The notes beneath the pieces are model-generated. The model saw nothing but the letters and a program-made list of their open reading frames with translations, ran no database searches and was not told where the DNA came from. DNA of 64,000 bases. Origin: Woeseiaceae bacterium. GTDB taxonomy: Bacteria; Pseudomonadota; Gammaproteobacteria; Steroidobacterales; Woeseiaceae. Position numbers and translations under genes: made by a program. Positions 1-9,811 of this stretch are shown here, piece after piece. The first letter of the stretch is position 1, and every line of letters begins with the position of its first letter. The stretch is taken from NCBI GenBank assembly GCA_028280615.1, contig JANQLK010000005.1:1-64000 (forward strand). Reading direction: 5' to 3'.

Positions 1-83
1 GTGCAGTGTGCCTGTCCACTTTGGTGTTCGTGTTCGTGCAGTGTGCCTGTCCACTTTGGTGTTTGCCTGTCCACTTTGGTGTT
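1..83. repeat. Three short direct repeats
   Basis: An 18-base unit (CCTGTCCACTTTGGTGTT) occurs at 11-28, 46-63 and 66-83. The first two copies sit in a longer 28-base identity (1-28 and 36-63) at a 35-base period. The array ends at the stop codon of the immunity gene that follows on the minus strand. The left boundary is cut by the window edge, so it may be longer. It could be the end of a tandem array or of a mobile element; no transposase is visible. Confidence 0.7.
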
Positions 84-546
84 AGTGCAATGCTTCTCTG
101 ACCATCGACAGCATGAACTCGCCGAAGTCATTCGCGATGACCTCGAGATGCTCATCAGACAAACTACCAGCCGGCCAAGCAACGACCGGACACTCTCCGT
201 TGTCATCTCTTTGCGAAGTATCTAACGCGTAGTACGTTCCTTCGCCCAACGCGTAGATGATGATCAGATGATCAGGTAAGCCGCTCGACCTGCGCTCGTC
301 CAGCGTCAACCAGATGCCATTAGGAACGCTCGCATTCTCGAAATTATCGGAAGTGATTCCGTAGACTTCGCGCGCGCCAATATTTCCGCAACCCAGCCTG
401 GAAACGAACTCTCGATAACTCGGCGGAAATTGAACCCCGAGGGCCAACTCAGCTTTCTCAACAAGTTCGGACGATTTCTCGCCAGCAAAGTATGCTCTCG
501 ACGAATTGGCTTCGATGAGCTTCAACGCGTCATTCAAGTCTTTCAT
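82..546 (-). CDS. SUKH (SMI1/KNR4) family immunity protein
   Basis: A 154-residue soluble protein with the SMI1/KNR4 (SUKH) pattern: an N-terminal helix, a hydrophobic 'LGVQFPPSYREFVSRLGCG' core near residues 34-52, and acidic beta strands after it. SUKH proteins are the commonest immunity proteins of polymorphic nuclease toxins. It lies 5 bases downstream of the LHH-nuclease RHS gene, so it very likely binds and blocks that toxin. I chose ATG at 546 because AGGAG precedes it by about 13 bases. The in-frame start at 579 would overlap the toxin's stop and lacks this site. The family call is strong; the pairing is from position. Confidence 0.85.
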   Translation of the reverse strand: MKDLNDALKLIEANSSRAYFAGEKSSELVEKAELALGVQFPPSYREFVSRLGCGNIGAREVYGITSDNFENASVPNGIWLTLDERRSSGLPDHLIIIYALGEGTYYALDTSQRDDNGECPVVAWPAGSLSDEHLEVIANDFGEFMLSMVREALH

Positions 547-551
547 GCTCA

Positions 552-3500
552 CTAAAAATCTCCTGCCCTCGATCTCCAATACGCTTCCCGGAACCTGTCA
601 AACTCGGCACGGTTTATACCTGATCCCACGCTTGAGGGATTGATATGCAACACCCGGCTGTTCTGCTGATGGAAAGTCGCCGTGACTTCGGCAAGAGAAC
701 CCGCTTCCGTCTGCGTCATGTGATGCAGATTCAGTGACCTGCCATCAGGCCCGATCGGCGCTAGCCCTTCCTGCATTCGCTGAATATTGGTTCGACCAAG
801 ATCATCGACTCGCGATGGATCGATTAGATCGTTTCGCTGGAATACTCGAGTGCCATTGAAATTCGTTGATCTGGTCCAAAACTGCCGGCCTGCGCTGTTT
901 GTGACCGAGCTTTGCGGCACCCTGGCGGCTGCCCCAGGTCTAGCCCATGTCGCTGGAACGATAGCCCCTGCACCTACAAACGCTTCGGCTCCATGCCGAA
1001 TTGCATTCAGGTATGCGATGATAGCTGCAGCATCGGTTTGTGCAAACCGACCCGCCGCAACGCTCTGTCCCGCCATCGACGCACCATACGGAACGTTCCG
1101 AACCGCATTGACCGCGTCGTCGACCAGCGAAACTGGCAGTACCGCCACCAGGAGAAAACTGTTTACGACGCGGTCCCTGAAGCGAGCATTGGGATCATTA
1201 GCAGCCGCCCACGCCATGTTCCTGGACTGAGAATAGGGTCCAGGTTCCACGTACAGACTCTGATCGTAGAACAACTCGTCTGTACGGTAGGTGTCGATGT
1301 TTCCGTTGGCGGGAGAGAATGCACTGCTACTCACACCCGTGTTGGTTCCGCCAAACAGACCATCAGTGAGCGAATCTCCTGGATTGTTTAGCTGGTCAAA
1401 ACTTCGTGCATCGAACTTCTGCTCTAGCGCGTAAATGGCATAGAGCTGCGCGGACCCGAACGCGGAGTAACCCAACCACACAAGCCACTCCGCCCAGTAC
1501 CCGCTCGGATCCGTCGCATTGAGCGGGTTGTTCCAGACGTAGCTGTACCGATTCAGACTCTGCGAATAGCTCGGGTCCTGAACGATCGGGTCTGCCTGTA
1601 GGAACCTCGCCATGTGCGCGTCGTAGATCCGGCCGTTCATGTGGACGACGCCGACGGCGTCCATCATTTCGTGACTCGTGTAGCCACGCGTCGTTACCGC
1701 GCTGTTGTAGAGGGCGAGTTCCGTGGCCGACAGGCTCAGCCAGTCCGTCGCGTTCCTGCGCTTGCCCCAGGCATCGAAGGACAACTCCTCAAGGATCTGC
1801 CCGTCCTTGTCGGTGATAACGTCGAGCGATCCCAGGTGGTCATGGAAGAGGTAGTCGGTAACGTTGGTACTGGAGGAACTCCCGGCCGGCGTAGTGCGCG
1901 TCTCAACGGCAACCCCGGCAATGTACCGTTTTCGCTGCTGATCGCCATTCGGCAGGTTGATTATCTCGACATTGCCGACGTACAGGGTTGTCGTCAGCTC
2001 GGTGCCGTCGTCGTCGACTCTCTTGTATCTGGAACGGTCTGGACCATACTCGATCGTCGTCGTGTGGCCACCTTTAGCGATCATGCTCGGTTTGTCGAAC
2101 ACCGTGTACTCGATCGTGCGGCCGTCGCCAGAGATGTTGTTGCCGTTGGAATCGTACGTGTAGGTGTTGCCCGCAAAACTGGTGACAGCATGTGGGCCTG
2201 CACCGTTCTGACCGTATTGGTATGTTCCAGCGACGTCCGACTTGGTCTTGATGTTTCCGAGGTTGTCGACGTCGTATGTCGTCGTCACCCGGCTGCCCGA
2301 TACGCCGTGGTCAGTCAGGCGATTCAGATCATCGTAGTCGAACGACTCCGTCAGGTTCTTGCTGCCGCTTCGCTCGATGCGACTGGTCAGGTTGCCGAGT
2401 GTGTCCCACGCATAGGTCAGATTCTGCACGTCACCGGACAGGATGCTGGTGGCGAGAATCGTCTTGGCTCGCCCGGTCTTCGGATAGAAATCATGGGCAA
2501 CTTCGACAGCGGCAGCCGAAGCGCCGGCATCGATGCTCCGCCCTTCCGAAGTAACCTGTCCTCGTGCGTTGACGTTATTGAACTTGACGTAGGTGGTTGT
2601 CGGCTCGCTTTGAATCTCCACGACGTCGCCGATGGATTCTGCATAACCGTATGGATTGTAGCGAGTCCTCGTACCCGAATCGGAGAACGTACCGTCGCCG
2701 GCCGCGTCGAATTGCTGAAATATGCGCCCGTATTGATCGTAGGTCGTCTTCTCCGTGTAATCGACACCGTCTATGCGAGTAGTTATCTCGTTCGGACGAC
2801 CGAAACCATCGTAGGTGAAAGTGCGTCGATAACCGCTGCTGGAGTCTTCCATGTAGTGCAGCTGTCCGAGCCCGTTGCTCGCCGTGTCGTATTGCCATGT
2901 GCTCTGATTTAATGCCGGGCCGCCCTGACTGGCATGGTCCGTGCGAGAGGTCATTCGACCCAGGCCATCATAGCCGAAGGTGATCACCTGCCCCTTGGCG
3001 TCGGTCTGATGGTCCAGCTCGCCGAAGTGGTTGTACTCGTAGTCCCAGAACCCATTGTCAGGATCGTTAGTGAAGTCAATGAAGTCCTTGCGACCGAACA
3101 GATCATACTCAGTCGTAATGACATTTCCCGCGTTGTCGGTAACCGTGCGAAGATTTCCGTCGCTGTCATATCCGTACTGCGTTCGCACAGCCAGGACGTT
3201 GCCATCGAACTCGTTGTAAACGTCCGTAATCTCACCGAGCACGTTTCGCACTTCGGTCTTCGTTACACCGACGTCGTTGGTCATCCTCGTCGTCAAGCCA
3301 TCGTACTCGACGCTCGCCGTGGAATCGTCGGGAAACGTCGTCGCGACCACGCGACCGAGATCATCGTAGCCGAACTCAGTCCAGTGGCGTTGAATGGCAC
3401 TGGCCTGCTGAACCAGATTGAAGGGCTCGGACTGCCTGAATCTTCTCCCAAGTTCATCATACTCGGTATCCTGGGCATTCCAGGTACCGTCGAATGCTAT

Positions 3501-6500
3501 CGAGAGCTCGCGGACACTTCGCCCCAGTACGTCGATGCAGGTGGCGCTTTGACCACCGCTCGCGCTGACGGACACAGACTTGAACACGGTCCCGGCGGGG
3601 CAGTTGCCAACGCTTGCATCATTGTATGTCGTGGTCGCTTCCCCGGAGCTCGCGTATCGGTGCAACGGCCGGCCCAGAGCACCGTAGTCAATCTCGGTTG
3701 TGATGAACGAGCCGCTGCCAACGTATGTCCTTGTCTCCGTCGGTTGGCCGAATTTATTGCGGCTCAGCACTTCGACAATTCGGCGGCCAAGGCAGTCACG
3801 TTCCTCATCCAGGTACCGACCCGTGGAATCGTAGATCCTGCTTACGTTGTTGCAACGTGTCTCGCCTCCACCGGACTTGGCCGTCTTATTGAGGTTCCCG
3901 TAGCTGTCATAACCATGTGTATAGACAAGCTCGAAGTTGGCGCTTCCGGGCTGGATAGTCTCGGTCTCCAGCAGTCCGGTCTGATTGCCGCTGGTCTTGT
4001 AGCCGAAACTCGTTACGAGGCTTGGTTTCGAAGGTTGGCCGGGCCTGTTCGTCGTAACAGTAACCCTCTCGATATGACCCAGTCGTAGCGGGAAGTTAGT
4101 CGAGTCGTAATCGTTGTGCGTATGGACGGACTTCTGCAGCGCGCCCGTCGGCGTACGGTATCGGACGGTCAGGTCCGTGACGTTACCCTCCCCGTCGTAA
4201 TCGGATGTCGTCTCGACGGTGGACAGGTGCAGCCCCGCATTCTGGAGGTCGTACGACTTGCTGGTATTGAGAGCCTCGACGACGTGCACAGGTCCTATCG
4301 CGGAGCTACCTCCCTGCCGGTAGTCATTGCCAATACCTGAGCCCCACTCCAGGATTTCCCATTCCGATGTCGACGTGCTCAGCAACTCTCCCGCGCCGCT
4401 TCGGACGATTGTGGAAATCGGCTTGCCGAGAAACGGCCAGTCCTGTCGGTAGCGAGTTGTACTCTCAATGCCCGTCTGATCATCGACCGTTGTAAGCCGC
4501 TCGAAGCCGAGAAAGCCTCGGCCTGCCGCCTGAACCTTGGCTTCGCTGTAGTAGTGGCTGACGGAACTGGTTGCGGCGGAATTGACGGAGTACGGTATGG
4601 CACCCGCGGCTGGCGATGAAGCTTCGACGCGGGTCACTACGTAGTAGGCGCCATTGGTCTCCAAAACAGGAGAGTTCTTGCCGAGAGTTTGCGCGCTGGA
4701 CGGCAGATCCCACGGGCCGTTTATGGCTTCGTAGAAGCTGGTGGCATCGCTGGTGTAAACAGCGCCGTCGTAGCAATATTGGCCAAGCTCAGGGTCGGAA
4801 ACGCAAACAACGCCGGGCTGGCTACTGGTTCGAACCTCCAGGCGCTCATAGTGCGCTGTGGTTGAGAGCGGCTCATACGTCACGGTCGTCTCGGCACCCA
4901 GGCCGTTTGTGATCCTGGCTATCCGATTGGAACCGGCGTCGGCGGCAACTGAGCCTATCCGCCGACTCTCTGCCTTGAGCAGACCCTGCGTGCCATTGGC
5001 GTTGATTCGGAGAATATCCGTCACACCGTCGCCATCCCAGTCAAAATAGACTGCGGTTTCCTGATTGTTAGTTGAGGGCGTAGATGAGACGACGACGTAA
5101 GAATTGAGATCCTGATCGGCGGAATTCCACAGTCGTACTCTTATCTCACCAGCACTGTCGTCCTTCCACAGCAGGTCCGGGTATCCGTCGGAGTTCCAGT
5201 CCGCGAATGACGGGCTGGCCGAGTAAGTCGCAGCAACATCATTAATCACAATTCGGACGAAGTGTCCGTCGCCTTTGTTGACCTGCAGGTGGTACGTGTC
5301 GGCGGGCTCGCCATATAAGCCGTTTTTGAGTGGATAGAAGAAGTCGCTGAGACCATCCGCGTTGATATCGAGTACTCGAAGTCTGTCCATATCCGGACCA
5401 CTGCTGCTTCCGAGATTCGGGAAGCGAAAGTACTCATCAAACGCCACTGCCGTGCTTGTTTCCGAGACGCTATGCAGCGCTAGCGCGTACGCGAATCCGT
5501 TGGCCTCGACGACCAGATCAACCTGGCCATCGCCGTTGACGTCCGGCGAAGCGGATATGATTCGACCATCTACGTAACCCTGGTTAACCTTGTCGAGCGT
5601 AGAGAAACCCTGCACCGTTATCGTCCGGCCGATATGGAATCCCGTGCTCGACGTATCCGGCTCGCTGTCGTTCGCCAGTAACAAGCCCAGCTTGGCAGTC
5701 AGCCGGGTGTATGGAATCTGGACCTCATTTTCCTCAAAGACTTCCGATTCCCCGCCGTACACAATATCAATGGCTCCATCGGCGTTCACGTCGCTGAATG
5801 TCGCGTTCGGCTCGCTTGGATACGAACGCCATATGCCCGTATCCACCGATGCTGACCTTAGTCGCCACTTGGCATTCCCATAAGGTTCAGCCAGAATGAT
5901 CCTCCATCGTTTCGCATTGTTATCGAACCAAGCGACGTCCTGACGTCCGTCCAGGTTATAGTCGACCGCACTGAGCGGCTGGCCCTGTTGTCCGATTGGC
6001 AAGCTGAGCGTGCTGGAACCGTTGGAAAACGTGCCAGATTCAAAGCCGCTGCCATTGGCAAGCGCGTATCTCAGTGTCTTGCTCGAACCGGTACCTGTCA
6101 GCCAGACGAGGTCTGTCTTCGCATCGCCGTTGATATCTAGCGGGGTCAGCGACGAGTAGCTCGAACCGAGCGAGAAACCACCCAGCTCACTTACCGAGGG
6201 TCCACCGGTTGCAGTCGGAAGCACCCAGTCAAACTCGGTCTTCGGCAGGCACACGCTGCCCAGGCATTCCTGTACCGAGGTAAGGCGACTAACCGTATTG
6301 AGTGATGGCGGGTGTTCCTCGCCGTACCTGAGGACGTAGTTGCGTATTTCCTGCTCGTTGCCGTCGACAGAATTGTAGCTGCGAATATTGATTAGTCGTT
6401 TGTCGTTCTGAAACAGATAGCCTGCGATATAGCCATTGATTGGGTCAGTGCGCGCCGAATACTGGAACGAGATACGGGCGTTGTAACCACTCGGACCAGC

Positions 6501-7637
6501 AGCAAGACCGTAGGCATAGCGAATCTCCTGTATACGCAGTGCCGACGTTCCGGTTTCGTACTCGAACCAAATCGAGTTTCCGATTCTGTCCTGGTATCGA
6601 CGTATACCCCAGGTGAGCGTGTGCGAGCTGTTCTTGAGCTTTGCCTCCTGGCTGGAATTGCCTGGCGCTTCGCCGTAATGACTAACCGAACCATCTTTCC
6701 GCGACACCGAGAAGTACTTGGGCTCACCCCCCGCATCAGGTCCGGCAGTGACGAGGTCGCCGCCGTCGATTTCGGTTCGATAGGTTGATCCGGGCGCGCC
6801 GTACGTGCTTCCCGAAACAAGAAGCAGCCGCATACCGTCGAGGCAGAACCGGTCGTCGCTTGTGAAACTGAGCGCCGATGTGTTTCTGTCCTGCTCACGG
6901 GTCTGCCGGCATCGGGAGATACCCGACAGTCCACCGATCGACCACCCTCGCCCAGCGATTCCATTGCCGGACGCGCTGGAGTAGTTGAGCGAAACCTTGG
7001 GTACGACTCCAGCAGTGCCCGCAGCACTCTGAATCGGAATTGAATATGTTGCGGCGCCCTTTTCATCGACCCGAAATCTGCCTTCAGTCATCCCGAGCGA
7101 ATCGGACTCATTGATATCGCTCGGGCTTACGAGCGGCCCGGGGTTGGCGGCCGCGGATGGCGCCGGAGCTACACCGTTCACGGGAGCTGGACCGAAGACT
7201 GCGTCGGCGACGGCGGCAGCGGACATTGACGCCGCTGCACCAATCTGCGCAGCCTCCTGGCCTGCAGACAGAGTATCGATTGTGCCGGGCGGCTGCTTAT
7301 GGATCTCTACACCTCGCGCCTCCAGCGCGGGCCGCCAGTCAGTTCTCCATTCGGAAAGATCAATGAGGTGCCGAACCCACTCTCCCGTTCCTGCAACCTG
7401 GATCAGCACATAGGCATATTGGGGCTCCACGACGACGGGAATTACTATGTCAAAGTCAACCAAGACGATATCCGCGCGTTGTTCAGCTGCGAATACGCCC
7501 TGTATTTCCTCTGGAGTCAGACCGCTGATCGCTTGCAGGCGGGCGCTCAGATCGAACTGACTCTGTGCCAAAGCTACGTCGTTAACCGCGAGCGCCAAGG
7601 TCGTCACAACCAGTGCTGACACTACGCGCGCAGTCAT
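552..7637 (-). CDS. Secreted SpvB/FG-GAP/RHS-repeat polymorphic toxin with C-terminal LHH nuclease
   Basis: A 2361-residue protein. A Sec signal peptide covers about residues 1-25. A SpvB-type module begins near 181 ('GMTEGRFRVDEKGAATYSIP'). Six or seven FG-GAP/VCBS calcium loops follow (DINGDAKTD, DYNLDGRQD, DVNADGAID, DVNGDGQVD and others), then a long run of YD/RHS repeats. An RHS-associated core follows near residue 2035 ('NRYSYVWNNP...DPSGYW'). After the core the C-terminus changes character and ends in an LHH nuclease of the HNH/endonuclease VII superfamily, with Leu-His-His at about 2304-2306. This is the polymorphic toxin design: an RHS shell carrying a swappable nuclease tip. The SUKH gene downstream is the expected antidote. 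The start at 7637 follows a good AGGAAG site; GTG at 7664 is the alternative. No VgrG, PAAR or T6SS gene is nearby, so export is probably Sec-led. Confidence 0.93.
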   Translation of the reverse strand: MTARVVSALVVTTLALAVNDVALAQSQFDLSARLQAISGLTPEEIQGVFAAEQRADIVLVDFDIVIPVVVEPQYAYVLIQVAGTGEWVRHLIDLSEWRTDWRPALEARGVEIHKQPPGTIDTLSAGQEAAQIGAAASMSAAAVADAVFGPAPVNGVAPAPSAAANPGPLVSPSDINESDSLGMTEGRFRVDEKGAATYSIPIQSAAGTAGVVPKVSLNYSSASGNGIAGRGWSIGGLSGISRCRQTREQDRNTSALSFTSDDRFCLDGMRLLLVSGSTYGAPGSTYRTEIDGGDLVTAGPDAGGEPKYFSVSRKDGSVSHYGEAPGNSSQEAKLKNSSHTLTWGIRRYQDRIGNSIWFEYETGTSALRIQEIRYAYGLAAGPSGYNARISFQYSARTDPINGYIAGYLFQNDKRLINIRSYNSVDGNEQEIRNYVLRYGEEHPPSLNTVSRLTSVQECLGSVCLPKTEFDWVLPTATGGPSVSELGGFSLGSSYSSLTPLDINGDAKTDLVWLTGTGSSKTLRYALANGSGFESGTFSNGSSTLSLPIGQQGQPLSAVDYNLDGRQDVAWFDNNAKRWRIILAEPYGNAKWRLRSASVDTGIWRSYPSEPNATFSDVNADGAIDIVYGGESEVFEENEVQIPYTRLTAKLGLLLANDSEPDTSSTGFHIGRTITVQGFSTLDKVNQGYVDGRIISASPDVNGDGQVDLVVEANGFAYALALHSVSETSTAVAFDEYFRFPNLGSSSGPDMDRLRVLDINADGLSDFFYPLKNGLYGEPADTYHLQVNKGDGHFVRIVINDVAATYSASPSFADWNSDGYPDLLWKDDSAGEIRVRLWNSADQDLNSYVVVSSTPSTNNQETAVYFDWDGDGVTDILRINANGTQGLLKAESRRIGSVAADAGSNRIARITNGLGAETTVTYEPLSTTAHYERLEVRTSSQPGVVCVSDPELGQYCYDGAVYTSDATSFYEAINGPWDLPSSAQTLGKNSPVLETNGAYYVVTRVEASSPAAGAIPYSVNSAATSSVSHYYSEAKVQAAGRGFLGFERLTTVDDQTGIESTTRYRQDWPFLGKPISTIVRSGAGELLSTSTSEWEILEWGSGIGNDYRQGGSSAIGPVHVVEALNTSKSYDLQNAGLHLSTVETTSDYDGEGNVTDLTVRYRTPTGALQKSVHTHNDYDSTNFPLRLGHIERVTVTTNRPGQPSKPSLVTSFGYKTSGNQTGLLETETIQPGSANFELVYTHGYDSYGNLNKTAKSGGGETRCNNVSRIYDSTGRYLDEERDCLGRRIVEVLSRNKFGQPTETRTYVGSGSFITTEIDYGALGRPLHRYASSGEATTTYNDASVGNCPAGTVFKSVSVSASGGQSATCIDVLGRSVRELSIAFDGTWNAQDTEYDELGRRFRQSEPFNLVQQASAIQRHWTEFGYDDLGRVVATTFPDDSTASVEYDGLTTRMTNDVGVTKTEVRNVLGEITDVYNEFDGNVLAVRTQYGYDSDGNLRTVTDNAGNVITTEYDLFGRKDFIDFTNDPDNGFWDYEYNHFGELDHQTDAKGQVITFGYDGLGRMTSRTDHASQGGPALNQSTWQYDTASNGLGQLHYMEDSSSGYRRTFTYDGFGRPNEITTRIDGVDYTEKTTYDQYGRIFQQFDAAGDGTFSDSGTRTRYNPYGYAESIGDVVEIQSEPTTTYVKFNNVNARGQVTSEGRSIDAGASAAAVEVAHDFYPKTGRAKTILATSILSGDVQNLTYAWDTLGNLTSRIERSGSKNLTESFDYDDLNRLTDHGVSGSRVTTTYDVDNLGNIKTKSDVAGTYQYGQNGAGPHAVTSFAGNTYTYDSNGNNISGDGRTIEYTVFDKPSMIAKGGHTTTIEYGPDRSRYKRVDDDGTELTTTLYVGNVEIINLPNGDQQRKRYIAGVAVETRTTPAGSSSSTNVTDYLFHDHLGSLDVITDKDGQILEELSFDAWGKRRNATDWLSLSATELALYNSAVTTRGYTSHEMMDAVGVVHMNGRIYDAHMARFLQADPIVQDPSYSQSLNRYSYVWNNPLNATDPSGYWAEWLVWLGYSAFGSAQLYAIYALEQKFDARSFDQLNNPGDSLTDGLFGGTNTGVSSSAFSPANGNIDTYRTDELFYDQSLYVEPGPYSQSRNMAWAAANDPNARFRDRVVNSFLLVAVLPVSLVDDAVNAVRNVPYGASMAGQSVAAGRFAQTDAAAIIAYLNAIRHGAEAFVGAGAIVPATWARPGAAARVPQSSVTNSAGRQFWTRSTNFNGTRVFQRNDLIDPSRVDDLGRTNIQRMQEGLAPIGPDGRSLNLHHMTQTEAGSLAEVTATFHQQNSRVLHINPSSVGSGINRAEFDRFREAYWRSRAGDF

Positions 7638-7852
7638 ACATTGCTTCCTCAGAAATCTCTTCACAACCTGATTCCTCCGCCTTTAGCGAGAATGGATGCG
7701 GGCCGTAAGACCAGCGACGAGAGCTTCAAAGGGCTCAACGACCGAGGCTGAACCATGGACGCCACGGCCAACTGCCTGGCGCCGAAACCGCACATACGCC
7801 ACTTTACATCGCGCCCCACTAGTCTTGAGACCACCTTCTGCCTCGCCTGCAA
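7638..7852. other. Leader between the small secreted gene and the toxin
   Basis: Short open frames exist on both strands, but none has a ribosome site plus a plausible protein. The toxin ribosome-binding site (about 7644-7650 on the minus strand) is the only element I can support. The toxin promoter may lie here, or the toxin may be read from the gene upstream. Confidence 0.4.
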
Positions 7853-8218
7853 CTATCTTCGAGCGAAGATCGCCCCACCCGAGGTCACCGTGTTGTACGT
7901 GCCGGTATGCCAGCCAATGCTCCGGCACTCATGGAAGTGCGGTTGCAGTTGCCAGCCGGCGGCCATGGCCGAAAGCGCCATGCTGTATAGCTGCTCGTAC
8001 TGTGGATGATCGATGGCAACCAGGTAGCCGTCGTCTCTAGTACAGGAATTCACGTTGGTAAAGCTGCTGAAAATCAGGAAGCCCTGACCGCGGACGACTT
8101 CAACCTGGGTAACCTCGCCCCAGCCACCCCAGCCGACCGCGATCGCGCCTTCGCAGATGAGAGTGAGCAACGCCACAGCGGCGAAGCGGTGCCTGATAGA
8201 CCTAGTGCCGAGTTTCAT
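7853..8218 (-). CDS. Small secreted protein, unknown function
   Basis: A 121-residue protein with a clear Sec signal peptide (cleavage likely after 'CEGAIA', about residue 27). The mature part is glycine- and aromatic-rich at the start ('VGWGGWGE') and has two cysteines in 'NSCTRDDGY' and 'HFHECRSIGW' that could form a disulfide. The ATG at 8218 has a strong AAGGGGG site. It lies upstream of, and in the same direction as, the large RHS toxin (215 bases apart), so the two may be cotranscribed. I do not recognise the family. It could be an accessory factor of toxin secretion or an unrelated periplasmic protein. Confidence 0.7.
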   Translation of the reverse strand: MKLGTRSIRHRFAAVALLTLICEGAIAVGWGGWGEVTQVEVVRGQGFLIFSSFTNVNSCTRDDGYLVAIDHPQYEQLYSMALSAMAAGWQLQPHFHECRSIGWHTGTYNTVTSGGAIFARR

Positions 8219-8955
8219 GATTCCCCCTTTCCATTGCTGGCTGTTTGCGAGTATCCGGATCGACGCCTGAATGGCGATGAAGCGTCAGTTCTCCAAGATG
8301 ACGTAGCTAGGGCCCCGGTGAATTCTGGTTGATCGCGAGATCCATGCAGGTCTCGCCCAACGCGCAATAAACCGTTATCGCCGTGTTCGCGTGCACGGCC
8401 CCTGCAGCAGCGGATATCATTTCTCGCAATCGCCGGGCGCTGATGTCGTTCCAAGTGGTTCAGAGTCACCTCAAATGGCTTGTCTGTCGTCTCGGCGTCG
8501 GAGTCGCGGAAATCGTCGTTCAAGTTCCGATCGAGCGAATTCCGGAAGAAGTCTCGGCGACGATTTCGAGACTTGTCAAATGTGGTTACCCTAAAACTGA
8601 AACGATTTTCTCAGTTTTTTCTCAGCTACTTTTGCGCACCGGCGCTCATATGCTTCGAGTAATCGATTGAGGTTTCCGACCCAGGTAGTTGATTCTGTGT
8701 CAGCGCAAATGACCGTCCGCCGAAGTGCTTTGCAAGAAGCTCGCTGCTTATTAGATTGGGAGGTTGTCTCGCCGAAACAGCCAGCCGCCGATTTCACATA
8801 ATATCGACAAGATTCTGGAACAAAGCGCCCAATAGTGACGGGGAAAACGGCGGAAACCTGACGCGAGAAACGTCAGCGACGACAGGAACGCGCGAAACTG
8901 TACGTCCGGATAAGACGAGCAGGCCTGTCCAAAGGAACTCGCCGGGTTGAGCGGC
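8219..8955. other. 737-base gene-poor gap
   Basis: No convincing full gene. One minus-strand ORF at 8307-8420 would encode 37 residues that begin like a signal peptide ('MISAAAGAVHA') and end 'NQNSPGP'. The same frame stays open for 13 more codons upstream without a start. It could be a tiny secreted peptide or the tail of a decayed gene. The rest is of mixed composition and marks the junction between the lower-GC toxin island and the GC-rich chromosome. Confidence 0.4.
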
Positions 8956-9627
8956 CTAGAACCGCCAGCTCAACTCCAGCTTCAGCATCTCGAACTCGGC
9001 GTTCTCGGTGCCGCTTGCCGTATCGAGCTCGAGGATGCCGTAGGAGCCGCGCAGGCCGAACCACTGGTTGATGTCCCAGCGGATGCCGCCCGCGTACGAG
9101 TAGGACGTCAGCGTCTCGGAATAGGTCGAGAAGAAGCTGCTGCAGATGTAGCCCCACCACGGGTCCCACCAGCAGCCCGTGACCGGCGGTCCGCTCGCGA
9201 CGTTCGAGTCGACGTCGGTCCAGCCGAAGCCTAGTTCGACGTACGGCGTGATCGGGCCCTCGAGCAGGTTGAACGTGCCCTTGCCCTGCAGGTTGAACAC
9301 CGAGAGCGTGTGGTCGATCGTCACCGGGTCAGGATCGTCTTCCGGGATGAAAGTCGCGCTGTAGTCCGGCCGCACCCAGTTGAATTCGAAGCCCAGCGCG
9401 AAGCGGTTCGTGAAGTTGTAGTTGCCCCAGAATCCGTAGCCGATTTCGCTGTCGATATCGAGGCCGGAACCTTCGCGGCCGCCGACGTCGAGCGAGCCCT
9501 GGCTGAACAGCTGGACGCCGAGGTCCCAGGTCCCGGCGCGATCGCCGGACTGCGCCGCGGCGGGGCCGGCGGCAAGCAGAGACGCCAACACAGAAACGAC
9601 GGCCGTTAAACAACGGTGCTTGTTCAT
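8956..9627 (-). CDS. Outer-membrane beta-barrel protein
   Basis: A 223-residue exported protein: signal peptide ending 'AGPAAA', then alternating hydrophobic/polar strands typical of a small eight-stranded porin-like barrel (OmpA/OmpW size), ending in 'LKLELSWRF' with the terminal Phe used by the BAM machinery. A Trp/Cys-rich loop ('GCWWDPWWGYICS') near residues 150-165 is probably extracellular and disulfide-closed. The start is ATG 9627, preceded by AGGAGAAGG; the frame runs on upstream without such a site. It is monocistronic and divergent from the molybdenum hydroxylase genes. The exact family is not assigned. Confidence 0.82.
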   Translation of the reverse strand: MNKHRCLTAVVSVLASLLAAGPAAAQSGDRAGTWDLGVQLFSQGSLDVGGREGSGLDIDSEIGYGFWGNYNFTNRFALGFEFNWVRPDYSATFIPEDDPDPVTIDHTLSVFNLQGKGTFNLLEGPITPYVELGFGWTDVDSNVASGPPVTGCWWDPWWGYICSSFFSTYSETLTSYSYAGGIRWDINQWFGLRGSYGILELDTASGTENAEFEMLKLELSWRF

Positions 9628-9811
9628 GCCTTCTCCTAGATTTTGCGGTGAAACCCGCCAGATCGGGCCGAATCGATCGCCCGAACCCGAAATATACCCG
9701 TTTCGGCGCGCCCGGAACACGCTTCACCGCAATATCGGCGCGGGAAGCCGGCCGCGCGCGAACGGTCTGCTAGGTTACGGAACGTAGTCGGGGAAATAGG
9801 AGGGAGTGCAC

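Noticed and set aside
1614-2912. 432-codon plus-strand ORF inside the RHS gene
   Set aside because: Antisense to the YD-repeat region; no ribosome site or known domain, and the minus frame has clear repeats.
8215-8523. 102-codon minus-strand ORF
   Set aside because: Starts with TTG, lacks a ribosome site and looks like non-coding composition; the other frame at 8307-8420 is more protein-like but also weak.
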